In this document: one piece after another, positions 1 to 8,981 of the stretch
How positions within the stretch are numbered: the first letter of the stretch is position 1
Layout: every line of letters starts with the position of its first letter
Translations under genes and position numbers: made by a program
The notes under the pieces: generated by a model
Database searches by the model: none
Seen by the model: the letters and a program-made list of their open reading frames with translations, nothing else
What the model was told of the DNA's origin: nothing
Source of the DNA: Pseudomonadota bacterium
Lineage (GTDB): Bacteria > Pseudomonadota > Gammaproteobacteria > Pseudomonadales > Pseudohongiellaceae
Reading direction: 5' to 3'
DNA length: 36,829 bases
Assembly (NCBI GenBank): GCA_027621405.1
Contig: JAQCBT010000026.1
Location: 1 to 36,829 of the forward strand

Positions 1-897
1 GGTGGTCCCCACAACGGCGTGCAGTACCTGCTGCAGAATCATCGCGAGCTTATCGATGCGGAGTATGCACTCAACGAAGGCGGGGGCGGCTCAATCAGGG
101 ATGGTATCCATATCTCCAACAACGTGCAGGCCAGTGAGAAGGTGTACCAGACCTATTCTCTGGAGGTCACCAATCCCGGTGGCCATAGCTCGCTGCCGTT
201 GAAGGACAATGCTATCTACCATCTGGCCGATGCGCTGAGTAGTATCCGGGATTACGATTTCCCCGTTCAGCTCAATGAGGTGACACGAACCTACTTCGAA
301 CGCACGGCGAATATTGAAGGCGGGGAGTTGGGTGAGGCCATGCGCGGCATCCTGCAGGATCCACCGGATCCTGTTGCATCCCGGTATCTCACGAACATGC
401 CAGCCTATAATTCCCGCATGCGTACGACCTGTGTGGCCACCATGCTGGACGGTGGACATGCCGAGAATGCTCTGCCGCAGCGAGCACGTGCCACGGTGAA
501 CTGTCGTGTCCTTCCGGGTGAGTCCATCGCCGACGTGCAACGCACTTTGGAGGCGGTGGTGAACAACAGTGAAGTCAGCATCACAGCGGTTAACAGTGCG
601 ACGCAGTCGCCACCCTCGCCGCTGACACCTCCCATACTTCAGGCCATCGAATCAATAACAGATGATATGTGGCCTGGTGTGCCGGTGATTCCGACCATGA
701 GTACGGGTGCGACCGATGGCCTGTATCTGCGCAATGCGGGTATCCCTGTATATGGTGTGTCCGGTCTATTCGGTGACGTGGACGATGTGCGTGCCCATGG
801 CCAGAACGAGCGCATCAATATTCAGTCCTACTTCGAAGGGCAGGAATTTCTGTATCGCCTCACCATGGCGTTGTCTGCAACTGGGGATGGTGCCTGA
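1..897 (+). CDS. M20-family metallopeptidase, C-terminal part (5' truncated by window)
   Basis: The reading frame is open from base 1, so the true start lies outside the window; about 298 residues are visible. M20 enzymes are di-zinc amino- or carboxypeptidases and amidohydrolases with a catalytic domain split by a dimerisation (lid) domain. Visible hallmarks are an acidic glycine-rich stretch (ALNEGGGG, about nt 70-93), the lid-domain signature NPGGHSSLP (about nt 172-198), STGATDGLYLRNAGIPVYG near the end and a final AHGQNERI, whose histidine is the usual C-terminal metal ligand. The N-terminal metal ligands and any signal peptide are off the left edge. The next gene is 64 bp downstream on the same strand, so co-transcription is possible. 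The family is clear; the substrate (dipeptide, acylated amino acid or other amide) cannot be told. Confidence 0.88.
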   Translation, partial: GGPHNGVQYLLQNHRELIDAEYALNEGGGGSIRDGIHISNNVQASEKVYQTYSLEVTNPGGHSSLPLKDNAIYHLADALSSIRDYDFPVQLNEVTRTYFERTANIEGGELGEAMRGILQDPPDPVASRYLTNMPAYNSRMRTTCVATMLDGGHAENALPQRARATVNCRVLPGESIADVQRTLEAVVNNSEVSITAVNSATQSPPSPLTPPILQAIESITDDMWPGVPVIPTMSTGATDGLYLRNAGIPVYGVSGLFGDVDDVRAHGQNERINIQSYFEGQEFLYRLTMALSATGDGA

Positions 898-961
898 TTA
901 ATGTTCGGGTAATCTGCCGGATTGCCTCTAACTGATCTTACAAGCTTCGGAGGATGGCGCT

Positions 962-2494
962 ATGCGCATTGGGATTTTTCTACTAGCGATTCTTTTGAAT
1001 AGCTGTTCCGAAGATATCGACAGGCTTGCCATAGAATCCATACCCGGTGCTGAGCCGAAGAACATTGTCTTCATCCTCACCGATGACCATCGTTATGACT
1101 TCATGGGCTTCACAGGCAAGGTTCCCTGGTTGCAGACGCCGAATCTGGATCGTCTCGCCCGGGAAGGTGCGTATTTCCCGAATGCCTATGTGACCACCGC
1201 GCTGTGCTCACCGTCGCGGGCGTCAATACTGACTGGGCTCTATTCTCATACTCATACGGTTGTTGACAATGCCGCTCCGGACCCGGGTAATCTGACATTC
1301 TTTCCCGAGTATCTGCAACGAGCGGATTACCAGACCAGCTTCTTCGGCAAGTGGCACATGGGAAATCACTCGGACGAACCACAGCCCGGTTTTGACCATT
1401 GGGAGAGCTTTCGGGGACAGGGAGTGTATTACGGGCCAACCCTGAACATTAATGGTGAGCATGTGGTTTATGATGAGTCCACATACACCACCGACTTGCT
1501 CACAGAACATGCTATCGAGTGGTTAAGCAACAGGGAAGAGGACCAACCCTTCTTTCTCTATCTGTCCCACAAATCCGTGCACTCAGATTTTGAACCAGCC
1601 CAGCGCCACCAAGGCATGTATCAGGGCGAGGAGCCTGTCTATCCACCTTCGTTCGATGTGCCAAGCTACGGGACTCCGGAGCTACCCTCGACAGGCAGTG
1701 ACGGTGAGCCCGCCAGGGGCAGGGAGTACTACGGCGATAATCGGCTACCGGAATGGGTCAAGCAACAGAGGGAGAGCTGGCACGGAGTTGATTACATGTA
1801 CCACGGCCGCATCGACTTCGAAGAGTTCTTCCAGCGCTACACCGAGACGCTTATGGGAATCGACGACAGTGTGGGTGCGGTGCTGGATTTTCTGGATGAG
1901 CAGGGCCTGGCAGAAGACACGCTGGTAATCTACATGGGGGACAACGGGTTCTCGTTTGGCGAACATGGATTGATCGACAAACGCCATTTCTACGAGGAGT
2001 CCGCCAAGGTGCCCCTGCTGGTGCGTTGGCCCGAGAAGCTGGAGGGTGGTAGCGCAATCGATTCACTGGTGCAGAATATCGATATCGCACCTACGATTCT
2101 CGAAGCTGCAGGACTGCGACTGCCGACACACATGCAGGGCATGTCATTTTCGCCACTGTTCGCCCGCGAGGAAGTGCCCTGGCGTGACCGCATCTTCTAC
2201 GAGTATTACTGGGAGATGGATTTTCCGCAGACCCCGACCATGTTCGGTGTGCGCACCGAACGTTACAAGTACATCCGGTATCACGGTATCTGGGACACGA
2301 ACGAGTTCTACGATCTGGAGAACGATCCCAATGAGATGTACAACCTCATCGATGCGCCGGAACACCAGGCACGAATCGAAGCGCTGGCCAATGAGCTATA
2401 CCAGTGGCTGGAATCAACCGGGGGTATGAACATTCCCTTGAAGAATGTGGTGCGACCCAGGTTTGGGGATCATCGAAACCAGGAAGTGCTTTAG
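962..2494 (+). CDS. Sulfatase (S1 type), lipoprotein
   Basis: Predicted type I sulfatase of 510 residues that hydrolyses sulfate esters. The N-terminus is hydrophobic with a lipobox-like LLNSC (Cys15), so it is probably membrane-anchored in the cell envelope. The formylglycine motif CSPSR is at 82-86, an Asp pair that would bind calcium at 41-42, and GKWHMG follows at about residue 130. MGDNGFSFGEHG and a C-terminal ERYKYIRYHG...EFYDLENDPNEMYNL segment (DUF4976-like) complete the fold. A GGAGG Shine-Dalgarno at 949-953, eight bases before the ATG, supports the start. It resembles N-acetylglucosamine-6-sulfatase or choline-sulfatase-like bacterial enzymes, but subfamily and substrate are not determinable. 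No sulfatase-maturing enzyme (FGE or anSME) is in the window. It converges on the next sulfatase with only 23 bp between the stops. Confidence 0.92.
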   Translation: MRIGIFLLAILLNSCSEDIDRLAIESIPGAEPKNIVFILTDDHRYDFMGFTGKVPWLQTPNLDRLAREGAYFPNAYVTTALCSPSRASILTGLYSHTHTVVDNAAPDPGNLTFFPEYLQRADYQTSFFGKWHMGNHSDEPQPGFDHWESFRGQGVYYGPTLNINGEHVVYDESTYTTDLLTEHAIEWLSNREEDQPFFLYLSHKSVHSDFEPAQRHQGMYQGEEPVYPPSFDVPSYGTPELPSTGSDGEPARGREYYGDNRLPEWVKQQRESWHGVDYMYHGRIDFEEFFQRYTETLMGIDDSVGAVLDFLDEQGLAEDTLVIYMGDNGFSFGEHGLIDKRHFYEESAKVPLLVRWPEKLEGGSAIDSLVQNIDIAPTILEAAGLRLPTHMQGMSFSPLFAREEVPWRDRIFYEYYWEMDFPQTPTMFGVRTERYKYIRYHGIWDTNEFYDLENDPNEMYNLIDAPEHQARIEALANELYQWLESTGGMNIPLKNVVRPRFGDHRNQEVL

Positions 2495-2517
2495 GCAAGG
2501 CCTGCAGCAAGTCAACA

Positions 2518-4164
2518 TCAATACTGCACGGTGAGGATGGCGCTGGGTTTGTATCCCAGGCGGTGAGCGATGATTGCTATCCGCTGGCCTGGCAACAAGT
2601 CGACAGGCTGCGAATACAGTTGCCATGATTCACCCGGTGACGCTCCTTCAGACAGCAATTGGTAACCCAAGCTGGCACCCTCGGTCTGGCTGCTCAGTCG
2701 AATTGTATTACCAGTCCTTGTGATTTCCGGTGCTGCTGTCTCTGGCTGTAGCAACCCCGGCCACATGCTCTCCACCAGCTCAGCTTCTGGCATCAGCCCC
2801 TTGTCATCAATCGCTGTCATCCAGCGCTCGAGCTCATTGCGCAGCTCGACAAGCTTACCCGCATAGGCGGGGTCTTCGGCGATGTTGTTGATCTCGTGGG
2901 GGTCGGTTTCCGTATCGAATAACTCTTCCGCGGCTTTTGTTTCCCGAAACCACTGCGCCTGTATGTCGGTCAATTCCCCGTTGTCTCGCATGCGCAGCAG
3001 CTCCTGCATGAGCGGCATTTGTTCACGGTAGCTAAGGGGAAGATAGTAGGAACCATCGGGCTGGAAATTTCGCAGGTACTTGAAGCGATTATCCCTGACA
3101 GCCCGAATGGTGTCGTATTCAGTGTCGAAGCGATCCGACGCCCCATGGACGTACTGTCTCTGTGGAGAATCCAGGTAATCGCCGAGGAATGCGCGACCAT
3201 CCACATAGGCTGGAGGTTCAATGCCGGCCAGGGAAAGCGCCGTGGACTTGAAATCGACGAAGCTCACAAGCTGGTCGTCGGTCTCTCCTGCCCGCCAGCC
3301 ATCGGGGAAGCGAATGATGAGAGGAAGGTGCATGCCAGAGTCATACAGAGATCTTTTTTGGCGTGGCAAGGGCCCGCCATGATCCGTGTACCAGAAGATG
3401 ATGGTGCTCTGCATAAGGCCATCTTGTTCCAACTCGGCAAGGATCTCACCCACCTGTCGGTCCATGGCAACGATGTTGGAGTACACCTGGCGTATGTCCT
3501 GTTTCGCAATATCCGTATCGGGCAAATAGGGAGGAACAGGTACCTCCAGCTCGGGATCTACCAACAGGGGATTGTCTGCCTGGGCCCACACCTGGGATTC
3601 GTGGGTGATGCCAAAATTGAATACAGCAAAGAAAGGTTGCCCCGGGGCGCGATTGCGCCAATGGGCATCGAGGCTGCTGTCATCCCAGGCAGTGACTGTC
3701 TTTTGAAACTGGTAATCCTCTTTGGCGTTATTGGACGTGTAGTACCCAGCTTCCCTGAAATACTCGCTGTACATACGAACACCGGGAGGTGGTACGGCTT
3801 CATAGGAAATCAGGCCATTGGGTCCATAGCCAGTAAGGTTTGTTGTGCGCATGTGTTGTGCACCAAATCTGTTCTGGTACATGCCGGTGGCAATGGCAGC
3901 ACGACTTGGAGCACATACACCCGAGGTGGAATACACATTGGTATAACGAATTCCCTCTTCAGCCAGACGACTGATATTGGGTGTCTCGACGGTATTGTCA
4001 CCGAACGCGGGTATGATGGGGCTGAGGTCCTCCGCGACAAGCCAGACGATATTGGGCTGTTGCGGCAATCTCGGCTTGGAATCCAGCTCACGAACGTCAG
4101 AACAGGCCGCTGTCAGTAGTGCGCACAGCAGGAAAGGCAGGACATTGAAATATCGACGGTTCAT
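2518..4164 (-). CDS. SGSH-like sulfatase, lipoprotein, with C-terminal beta domain
   Basis: Sulfatase of 548 residues from the ATG at 4164. The frame extends further upstream, but this start gives an excellent lipoprotein signal (MNRRYF..., LTAAC, Cys21). The formylglycine motif is CAPSR at 84-88. The first metal site reads AED (45-47) rather than the usual DD, as in N-sulfoglucosamine sulfohydrolase-like (S1_8-type) sulfatases; VETPNISRLAEEGIRYTNVYST before the motif and FWYTDHGGPLPRQKRSLYDSG fit that group. The last roughly 75 residues (from ITRTGNTIRLSSQ to the end) look like an added chitobiase-type or Fn3-like beta domain. Substrate is probably a sulfated or sulfamated sugar, by inference. 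It is divergent from the Gfo/Idh operon at 4327, so the 162-bp gap likely holds both promoters. Confidence 0.9.
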   Translation of the reverse strand: MNRRYFNVLPFLLCALLTAACSDVRELDSKPRLPQQPNIVWLVAEDLSPIIPAFGDNTVETPNISRLAEEGIRYTNVYSTSGVCAPSRAAIATGMYQNRFGAQHMRTTNLTGYGPNGLISYEAVPPPGVRMYSEYFREAGYYTSNNAKEDYQFQKTVTAWDDSSLDAHWRNRAPGQPFFAVFNFGITHESQVWAQADNPLLVDPELEVPVPPYLPDTDIAKQDIRQVYSNIVAMDRQVGEILAELEQDGLMQSTIIFWYTDHGGPLPRQKRSLYDSGMHLPLIIRFPDGWRAGETDDQLVSFVDFKSTALSLAGIEPPAYVDGRAFLGDYLDSPQRQYVHGASDRFDTEYDTIRAVRDNRFKYLRNFQPDGSYYLPLSYREQMPLMQELLRMRDNGELTDIQAQWFRETKAAEELFDTETDPHEINNIAEDPAYAGKLVELRNELERWMTAIDDKGLMPEAELVESMWPGLLQPETAAPEITRTGNTIRLSSQTEGASLGYQLLSEGASPGESWQLYSQPVDLLPGQRIAIIAHRLGYKPSAILTVQY

Positions 4165-4211
4165 AGTGTTGTTCGATCCCGGAACTGTTTGATCAGTGTA
4201 ACCAGCCTGTT

Positions 4212-4241
4212 GTGCCAAGAGAAGTGCCAAGAGAAGTGCCA
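4212..4241. repeat. Short tandem repeat, 12-bp unit, about 2.5 copies
   Basis: The unit GTGCCAAGAGAA occurs at 4212-4223 and 4224-4235, followed by a partial copy GTGCCA at 4236-4241. It lies in the 162-bp gap between the divergent sulfatase (-) and Gfo/Idh (+) genes. It could be replication slippage or a phased regulator-binding array; the sequence does not decide. Confidence 0.8.
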
Positions 4242-4326
4242 GGTGAGGCCCCTGGGACAGGTAATAGTAATTGAGATATTACGCGGTTAAGATAACTGCA
4301 AAAGCAAGAATAACAGGTGGCCGTCG

Positions 4327-5736
4327 ATGACGAAGAGCAAGCCCGCGAACAAAACCCCCAATTCTGAATTCACATCCAGCCAGCAAGGCAGTCGCCGCCG
4401 TTTCATGCAGCAGGCCGGAGCAATTTCCGGCTTCATGATCGTGCCTGCTTCCGTGCTGGGAGGTGAAAACCGCCTGGCCCCCAGTGACCGGTTGAATATT
4501 GCCGCCGTGGGTGCTGGTGGTAAAGGGCGTTCCGATATTCAAAGCGTGGCCCACGAGAATATCTACGCGGTTTGCGATATCGACGATGGTCGCCTGGCAG
4601 AGACCCTGCAACAGGAATTCGCCGCACCATTCCGGGAAAAAACCAAAACCTATCGCGATTACCGCGAGATGCTGGACAAGGAGCCGGAGATTGATGCCGT
4701 GCTGATCAGCACCCCGGACCACATGCATGCCCCCATTGCCATGCACGCCATGAGCCTTGGCAAACATGTATTCGTGCAAAAGCCGCTGTGCCACACCGTG
4801 ACCGAATGCCGGGTGCTGGCCCAGGCAGCCCGGGACAATAATGTGGTGACACAGATGGGCAACCAGGGCCATGCGGAAGAAGGTGCCCGGATAATTAACG
4901 AATGGGTAGCCTCCGGTGCACTGGGCACTGTCCGGGAGGTGCATTGCTGGACCAACCGTCCCGTTTGGCCTCAGGGCATAGGTCGGCCAGGAGGCGAATC
5001 CTTGATACCCGATCATATTGGCTGGGACCTGTGGCTGGGTGCGGCAAGATTCCGTCCTTACGTGGAACGTGCCTATCATCCATTCAACTGGCGAGGCTGG
5101 CTGGACTTCGGTACGGGTGTGGTGGGGGACATGGGTGCCCACATCATCGACCATCCCTACTGGGCACTGGACCTGGGTCTGCCAACGAAAATCTCTGCGA
5201 GTTCTTCACGCTTCGGTAGCGAATTGGAAACATTTCCCATCGCTTCGAAAATCCACTTCGAGTTTCCCGCCAAAGGCGACCGTCCTGCCGTCAAGATGAC
5301 CTGGTATGACGGGGGATTGCTGCCGGAGCGGCCCGCTGGGCTGGAAAATGGCAGGCAGATGGGTGACAACGACGGGGGTGTTCTCATCGTCGGTGACAAG
5401 AACACCCTGATGCATGGCGTGTATGGTCGCAATCCGCAATTGATTCCCCAGTCCAGGCACGACTCCATGGCGGCGCCGGCGAAGACTCTGGCTCGATCGC
5501 CGGGTATCTATCAGGAGTGGATCGATGCCATCAAGGATCGCAGCAAGCACACCACATCCGCATTCGATTATTCGGGCCGCCTCACGGAAACCATGCTGCT
5601 GGGTAATATCGCCACGATACGTGCCAGCGAACACAAGGTTCTCGACTATAACGGCAACACCATGCGCTTCACCAATGATGAGGGAGCCAATGCCTGGTTG
5701 CACAAGGAATACCGGCCGGGATTCGGTATCAGTTGA
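4327..5736 (+). CDS. Gfo/Idh/MocA-family oxidoreductase, Tat-exported
   Basis: NAD(P)-dependent oxidoreductase of 469 residues. An N-terminal twin-arginine signal (SRRRFMQQAG, about 22-31, then a hydrophobic stretch to residue 46) predicts folded export to the periplasm with cofactor bound. The Rossmann motif is VGAGGKG (61-67). The catalytic lysine region reads VQKPLCHT (150-157), with Gln where the classical family has Glu (EKP). GNQGHA (178-183) is typical of exported members in glycan-use clusters. Members include periplasmic glucose-fructose oxidoreductase-like enzymes, GH109-type NAD-dependent glycosidases and 3-keto-glycoside enzymes. It heads the operon leading into a GMC dehydrogenase 37 bp downstream. 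Acting on a glycoside or 3-keto sugar in the periplasm is inference; the family call is firm. Confidence 0.9.
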   Translation: MTKSKPANKTPNSEFTSSQQGSRRRFMQQAGAISGFMIVPASVLGGENRLAPSDRLNIAAVGAGGKGRSDIQSVAHENIYAVCDIDDGRLAETLQQEFAAPFREKTKTYRDYREMLDKEPEIDAVLISTPDHMHAPIAMHAMSLGKHVFVQKPLCHTVTECRVLAQAARDNNVVTQMGNQGHAEEGARIINEWVASGALGTVREVHCWTNRPVWPQGIGRPGGESLIPDHIGWDLWLGAARFRPYVERAYHPFNWRGWLDFGTGVVGDMGAHIIDHPYWALDLGLPTKISASSSRFGSELETFPIASKIHFEFPAKGDRPAVKMTWYDGGLLPERPAGLENGRQMGDNDGGVLIVGDKNTLMHGVYGRNPQLIPQSRHDSMAAPAKTLARSPGIYQEWIDAIKDRSKHTTSAFDYSGRLTETMLLGNIATIRASEHKVLDYNGNTMRFTNDEGANAWLHKEYRPGFGIS

Positions 5737-5773
5737 GAGATAGACCCACACTGCGTACTGAAACAACGAGGGA

Positions 5774-7489
5774 ATGCTAGCGGTGGCACAACAGGAATAC
5801 GACGTTATCATCGTGGGCTCCGGCGCTGGTGGTGGCATGGCGACCAACCGTCTGGCCAATGCCGGACTCCGGGTCGCGTTGATTGAAGCCGGCGGCTTCT
5901 ACGATCCGGCGGACGAGGCGCAACGCACCCAGTTGCGCTACCCCTGGGAATCGCCACGCCGCGGCGCCAGTACCCGCCGCCGCCCGTTCGGTGACTACAA
6001 TTCCTGTATCGGTGGCTGGGAGCTGGACGATGAACCATTCACCAATGGCGAGAACACGGACTTCCGGTGGTGGCGGGCGCGCATGTTGGGCGGACGCACG
6101 AATCACTGGGGTCGCATATCCCTGCGTTTCGGCCCCCTGGACTTCAAACGCTACGATGTGGATGGCCTGGGAGATAACTGGCCAATAGGCTACGAAGACG
6201 TCAAACCCTATTACGACAAGCTGGACAAGTTTGTAGGCGTCTATGGCAGCAACGAAGGCCTTTATAACGATCCCGATGGTTACTTCCTGCCTGCACCCAA
6301 GCCACGGCTGCACGAGCTCTATTACATCAAGGGTGCGCGTTCGTTGAACGTCCCGGTCTATCCCATGCGTAAATCGGTGCTCACCAAGCGCCTGAACAAT
6401 CGTCGTGGTGTCTGTTTCTATTGCAGCCAGTGCAGCCGGGCCTGCGGCATCCATGCTGATTTTTCATCGAGCACGGTGTTGATCTATCCCGCACTGGAAG
6501 GGGGTCAGGTTGACCTCTATACGAACACCATGGTGCGCGAGGTAGTGACCGGTGATGACGGGCGCGCAACAGGAGTAAGCTGCATCAACACCCTGGATGG
6601 CAGCCAGTTGGAAATCACCGGACGTACGGTGGTGTTAGCCGCCTCCGCCTGTAGCACGGCACGAATCCTGTTGAATTCACGTAGCCCACAACACAGCGAT
6701 GGTCTCGGTAATAGCAGTGGGCATGTAGGCCACTATCTGCATGATTCAACCGGAGCAAGCCGCGCCGCCTTCCTTCCGGATCTCATGGATCGGGATATCT
6801 ACAACGAGGACGGCACCACTGGAGGACATGTCTATACTCCCTGGTGGCTGGAGGGTGAGAACCTCGATTTTAGCCGCGGTTATCATCTGGAAATCGGCGG
6901 TGGCATGGGCATGCCATCCTATGGCTTCGGCTTCGCCGTGAATCAATACAATGAATTCCTGGGCGAACGGGTAGGCGGTTATGGCAACAGCCTGCGGGAC
7001 GACATCCGGCGTTTCTACGGTGCCAGGCTCAGTATCGCCTGTCGCGGCGAGAGCGTTCCCCAGTTTTCCAATTACTGCGAACTGGACCCAACGGTAGTGG
7101 ACAAGTGGGGTATTCCGGTGCTGCGCTTTAATTACCAGTGGACCCAGCACGAGATCAACCAGGCCCGGCATATGCAGGACACCATGGAAGAATTGCTGGA
7201 AGCGGCCGGTGGTATCCTGCTGGGTTCCAAGCCTGGTGCAGACAGAAATTATGGTCTTACCCAGCCCGGCGAGATAATCCACGAAGTGGGCACTACCCGG
7301 ATGGGCAGCGACCGCAAAACATCAGTGACGAATTCCTTCGGCCAGCTCCATGACGCCGACAATGTCTTCGTGGCAGATGCCGGGACCTTCGTCTCCCAGG
7401 CCGACAAGAATCCCACCTGGACGATAATGGCACTGTCCTGGCGTACCAGCGACTACATAATCGAACAGATGAACCAGCGGAATCTCTGA
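5774..7489 (+). CDS. GMC oxidoreductase (FAD), predicted sugar 3-dehydrogenase catalytic subunit
   Basis: FAD-dependent GMC dehydrogenase, 571 residues from ATG 5774. GAGGGA at 5768-5773 abuts that ATG, so the in-frame GTG at 5783, nine bases downstream, is the likelier start (568 residues). The FAD motif GSGAGGG lies near the N-terminus and HEVGTTRMG...KNPTWT near the C-terminus, with the GMC active-site His/Asn region. Cysteines at 214, 220 and 224 (ATG numbering) form C-x5-C-x3-C, the spacing of the [3Fe-4S] ligands of bacterial FAD glucose dehydrogenase. No signal peptide is seen; the enzyme probably rides the Tat signal of the following subunit-3-like protein, as in gluconate 2-dehydrogenase, FAD-GDH and glucoside 3-dehydrogenase. 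Likely activity is oxidation of a sugar hydroxyl, perhaps C3, with electrons passed to a cytochrome. Exact substrate is inferred only. Confidence 0.9.
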   Translation: MLAVAQQEYDVIIVGSGAGGGMATNRLANAGLRVALIEAGGFYDPADEAQRTQLRYPWESPRRGASTRRRPFGDYNSCIGGWELDDEPFTNGENTDFRWWRARMLGGRTNHWGRISLRFGPLDFKRYDVDGLGDNWPIGYEDVKPYYDKLDKFVGVYGSNEGLYNDPDGYFLPAPKPRLHELYYIKGARSLNVPVYPMRKSVLTKRLNNRRGVCFYCSQCSRACGIHADFSSSTVLIYPALEGGQVDLYTNTMVREVVTGDDGRATGVSCINTLDGSQLEITGRTVVLAASACSTARILLNSRSPQHSDGLGNSSGHVGHYLHDSTGASRAAFLPDLMDRDIYNEDGTTGGHVYTPWWLEGENLDFSRGYHLEIGGGMGMPSYGFGFAVNQYNEFLGERVGGYGNSLRDDIRRFYGARLSIACRGESVPQFSNYCELDPTVVDKWGIPVLRFNYQWTQHEINQARHMQDTMEELLEAAGGILLGSKPGADRNYGLTQPGEIIHEVGTTRMGSDRKTSVTNSFGQLHDADNVFVADAGTFVSQADKNPTWTIMALSWRTSDYIIEQMNQRNL

Positions 7490-7500
7490 GGGTAAGTATC

Positions 7501-8217
7501 ATGAACAGACGCGAAACCCTGAAATCGCTGCTGATGAGTTCTTTAGGTGCTGGCGTCATCGCCTCGACAGGCTGTGCTGGCTCAGCGAGCCCGGCACGAC
7601 GCATCAGCTGGACTCCGCTCCCGGACAGCTACTCTTACGGTCGCACGGCCGAGGAGAAAGACTACGATGCCCGATTATTTGCCGAAAGTTACCTTAGCGA
7701 GCATGAGCTGGTGACCATCGCTGTACTCTGCGACATCATCCTGCCGTCGGACCATCCCAATGGCGGTGCACTGGATGCGGGTTTACCGGAGTTCGTAGAA
7801 TTTATGGTGAAAGACCGGGAGAATTACAAATTACCAGTGCGAGGGGGTGTTGCCTGGTTGGATAACCATGCCATTGATAATTTTGGTGCCGACTTTGTCA
7901 ATGTCAGCGAGCAGCAGCGTCTACAGATCTGCGACCGCATTGCCTGGCCGGATGTTCAGGATCCGGAATTACAGCCAGGCATACGATTCTTCAGTTTTAT
8001 GCGTGACCTGACCCTTACTGGTTACTACACCACCGAGATGGGGTTTCGGGACCTGGGCTATCAGGGCAATACGCCCAATGTCTGGGATGGTGTGCCCCAG
8101 CATGTTCTGGACCGGCATGGTATGTCCTATGAGGCAGAGTGGCTGGAGAAATGCGTCGACCAATCCCGCCGCGATGTCATCGCCGAGTGGGATGATGACA
8201 TGAATTTGATAACGTGA
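7501..8217 (+). CDS. Gluconate 2-dehydrogenase subunit 3-like protein, Tat/lipoprotein signal
   Basis: Small partner subunit of 238 residues, 11 bp after the GMC gene. The N-terminus carries a twin-arginine motif (RRETLK, residues 3-8), a hydrophobic stretch and a lipobox-like ASTGC (Cys25), so it is probably exported by Tat and may be lipid-anchored. The body matches the family pattern: ELVTIAVLCDIILPSDHPNGGALDAGLPEFVEFMV, then a C-terminal part with GYYTTEMGFRDLGYQGN. In known complexes this subunit escorts the FAD/Fe-S subunit across the membrane. Its TGA overlaps a possible GTG start of the next gene (GTGA, 8214-8217). Length is longer than the minimal family, as in glucoside 3-dehydrogenase-type partners. 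Confidence 0.87.
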   Translation: MNRRETLKSLLMSSLGAGVIASTGCAGSASPARRISWTPLPDSYSYGRTAEEKDYDARLFAESYLSEHELVTIAVLCDIILPSDHPNGGALDAGLPEFVEFMVKDRENYKLPVRGGVAWLDNHAIDNFGADFVNVSEQQRLQICDRIAWPDVQDPELQPGIRFFSFMRDLTLTGYYTTEMGFRDLGYQGNTPNVWDGVPQHVLDRHGMSYEAEWLEKCVDQSRRDVIAEWDDDMNLIT

Positions 8218-8981
8218 GACCCAAGATGAAGAAAATGCTGTTGGCTCTAATTGCACTTTTGACTGCTGGCACGCTAGCGCAAACCGATAACCGGTTCGTC
8301 TATGAGCCAGTACCGGCAGAAGTGTCAGTTCCACAAGCAGGTGCAGTGCCTTCTGATGCCATCGTGCTGTTCGATGGCAGCAATATGGACGCCTGGATGA
8401 CGGCTGCTGCTGAGGAAGACGCTCACTGGGAGATTGCAGACGGCGCCATGACCGTTCGCCCGGGAATGCGCACTATCAAGACGCGTCAGGTATTCGGGGA
8501 TATTCAGCTTCATCTCGAGTTTCGACCTTCCGAGCTTATTCAGGGAGAAGGACAGAGCCGCGGAAACAGCGGCGTGTTTTTGCATTCCCTCTTCGAAGTG
8601 CAGGTACTCGATAGCTGGAATAACCCGACCTATGTGAATGGACAGGCGGGAGCCATCTACCTGCAATCGGCACCCCTGGTTAACGTGGCCCGCGAACCCG
8701 GTGAGTGGCAGAGCTACGATATTATCTTCCAATCGCCGGTCTATGACGGTCGCGGTAACTTGAGTGAGCCTGCGTATGTCACGGTTCTTCAAAACGGTGT
8801 GTTGGTGCAGAATCATGTGGCACTGCAGGGGGCAACCTATACGCCCTTGCCTGAATACACTGTGCGATGTGTTCCCTATGGGCAGGAGCGGGAGCAAGAC
8901 TGCAGCGGCAAGATGCCTATTACCTTACAGGACCATGGGCAGGTCGTATCCTATCGAAACATCTGGGTTCGCGAACTGTGA
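8214..8981 (+). CDS. DUF1080 (3-keto-disaccharide hydrolase) family protein, secreted
   Basis: Secreted protein of 255 residues from the GTG at 8214, which overlaps the upstream TGA as GTGA; an alternative ATG at 8226 gives a neat signal peptide (MKKMLLALIALL...TLAQ). Neither start has a strong Shine-Dalgarno. DUF1080 is a concanavalin-like jelly-roll domain assigned to 3-keto-disaccharide hydrolysis. Hallmarks are IVLFDGSNMDAW, a RGNSGVFL segment (about nt 8559-8582) and FEVQVLDSW. Known relatives cleave glycosides already oxidised at C3, which fits the GMC dehydrogenase two genes upstream. No membrane anchor is visible, so it is probably free in the periplasm. Family firm; activity on a specific substrate inferred. 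Confidence 0.88.
   Translation: MRPKMKKMLLALIALLTAGTLAQTDNRFVYEPVPAEVSVPQAGAVPSDAIVLFDGSNMDAWMTAAAEEDAHWEIADGAMTVRPGMRTIKTRQVFGDIQLHLEFRPSELIQGEGQSRGNSGVFLHSLFEVQVLDSWNNPTYVNGQAGAIYLQSAPLVNVAREPGEWQSYDIIFQSPVYDGRGNLSEPAYVTVLQNGVLVQNHVALQGATYTPLPEYTVRCVPYGQEREQDCSGKMPITLQDHGQVVSYRNIWVREL

Noticed and set aside
3019..4119. Long plus-strand open frame (366 codons) opposite the SGSH-like sulfatase
   Set aside because: It lies wholly antisense to a gene with clear sulfatase motifs, has no recognisable domain or signal, and is explained by codon bias of the real gene. The same applies to minus-strand frames opposite 4327-5736, 5774-7489 and 19-897.
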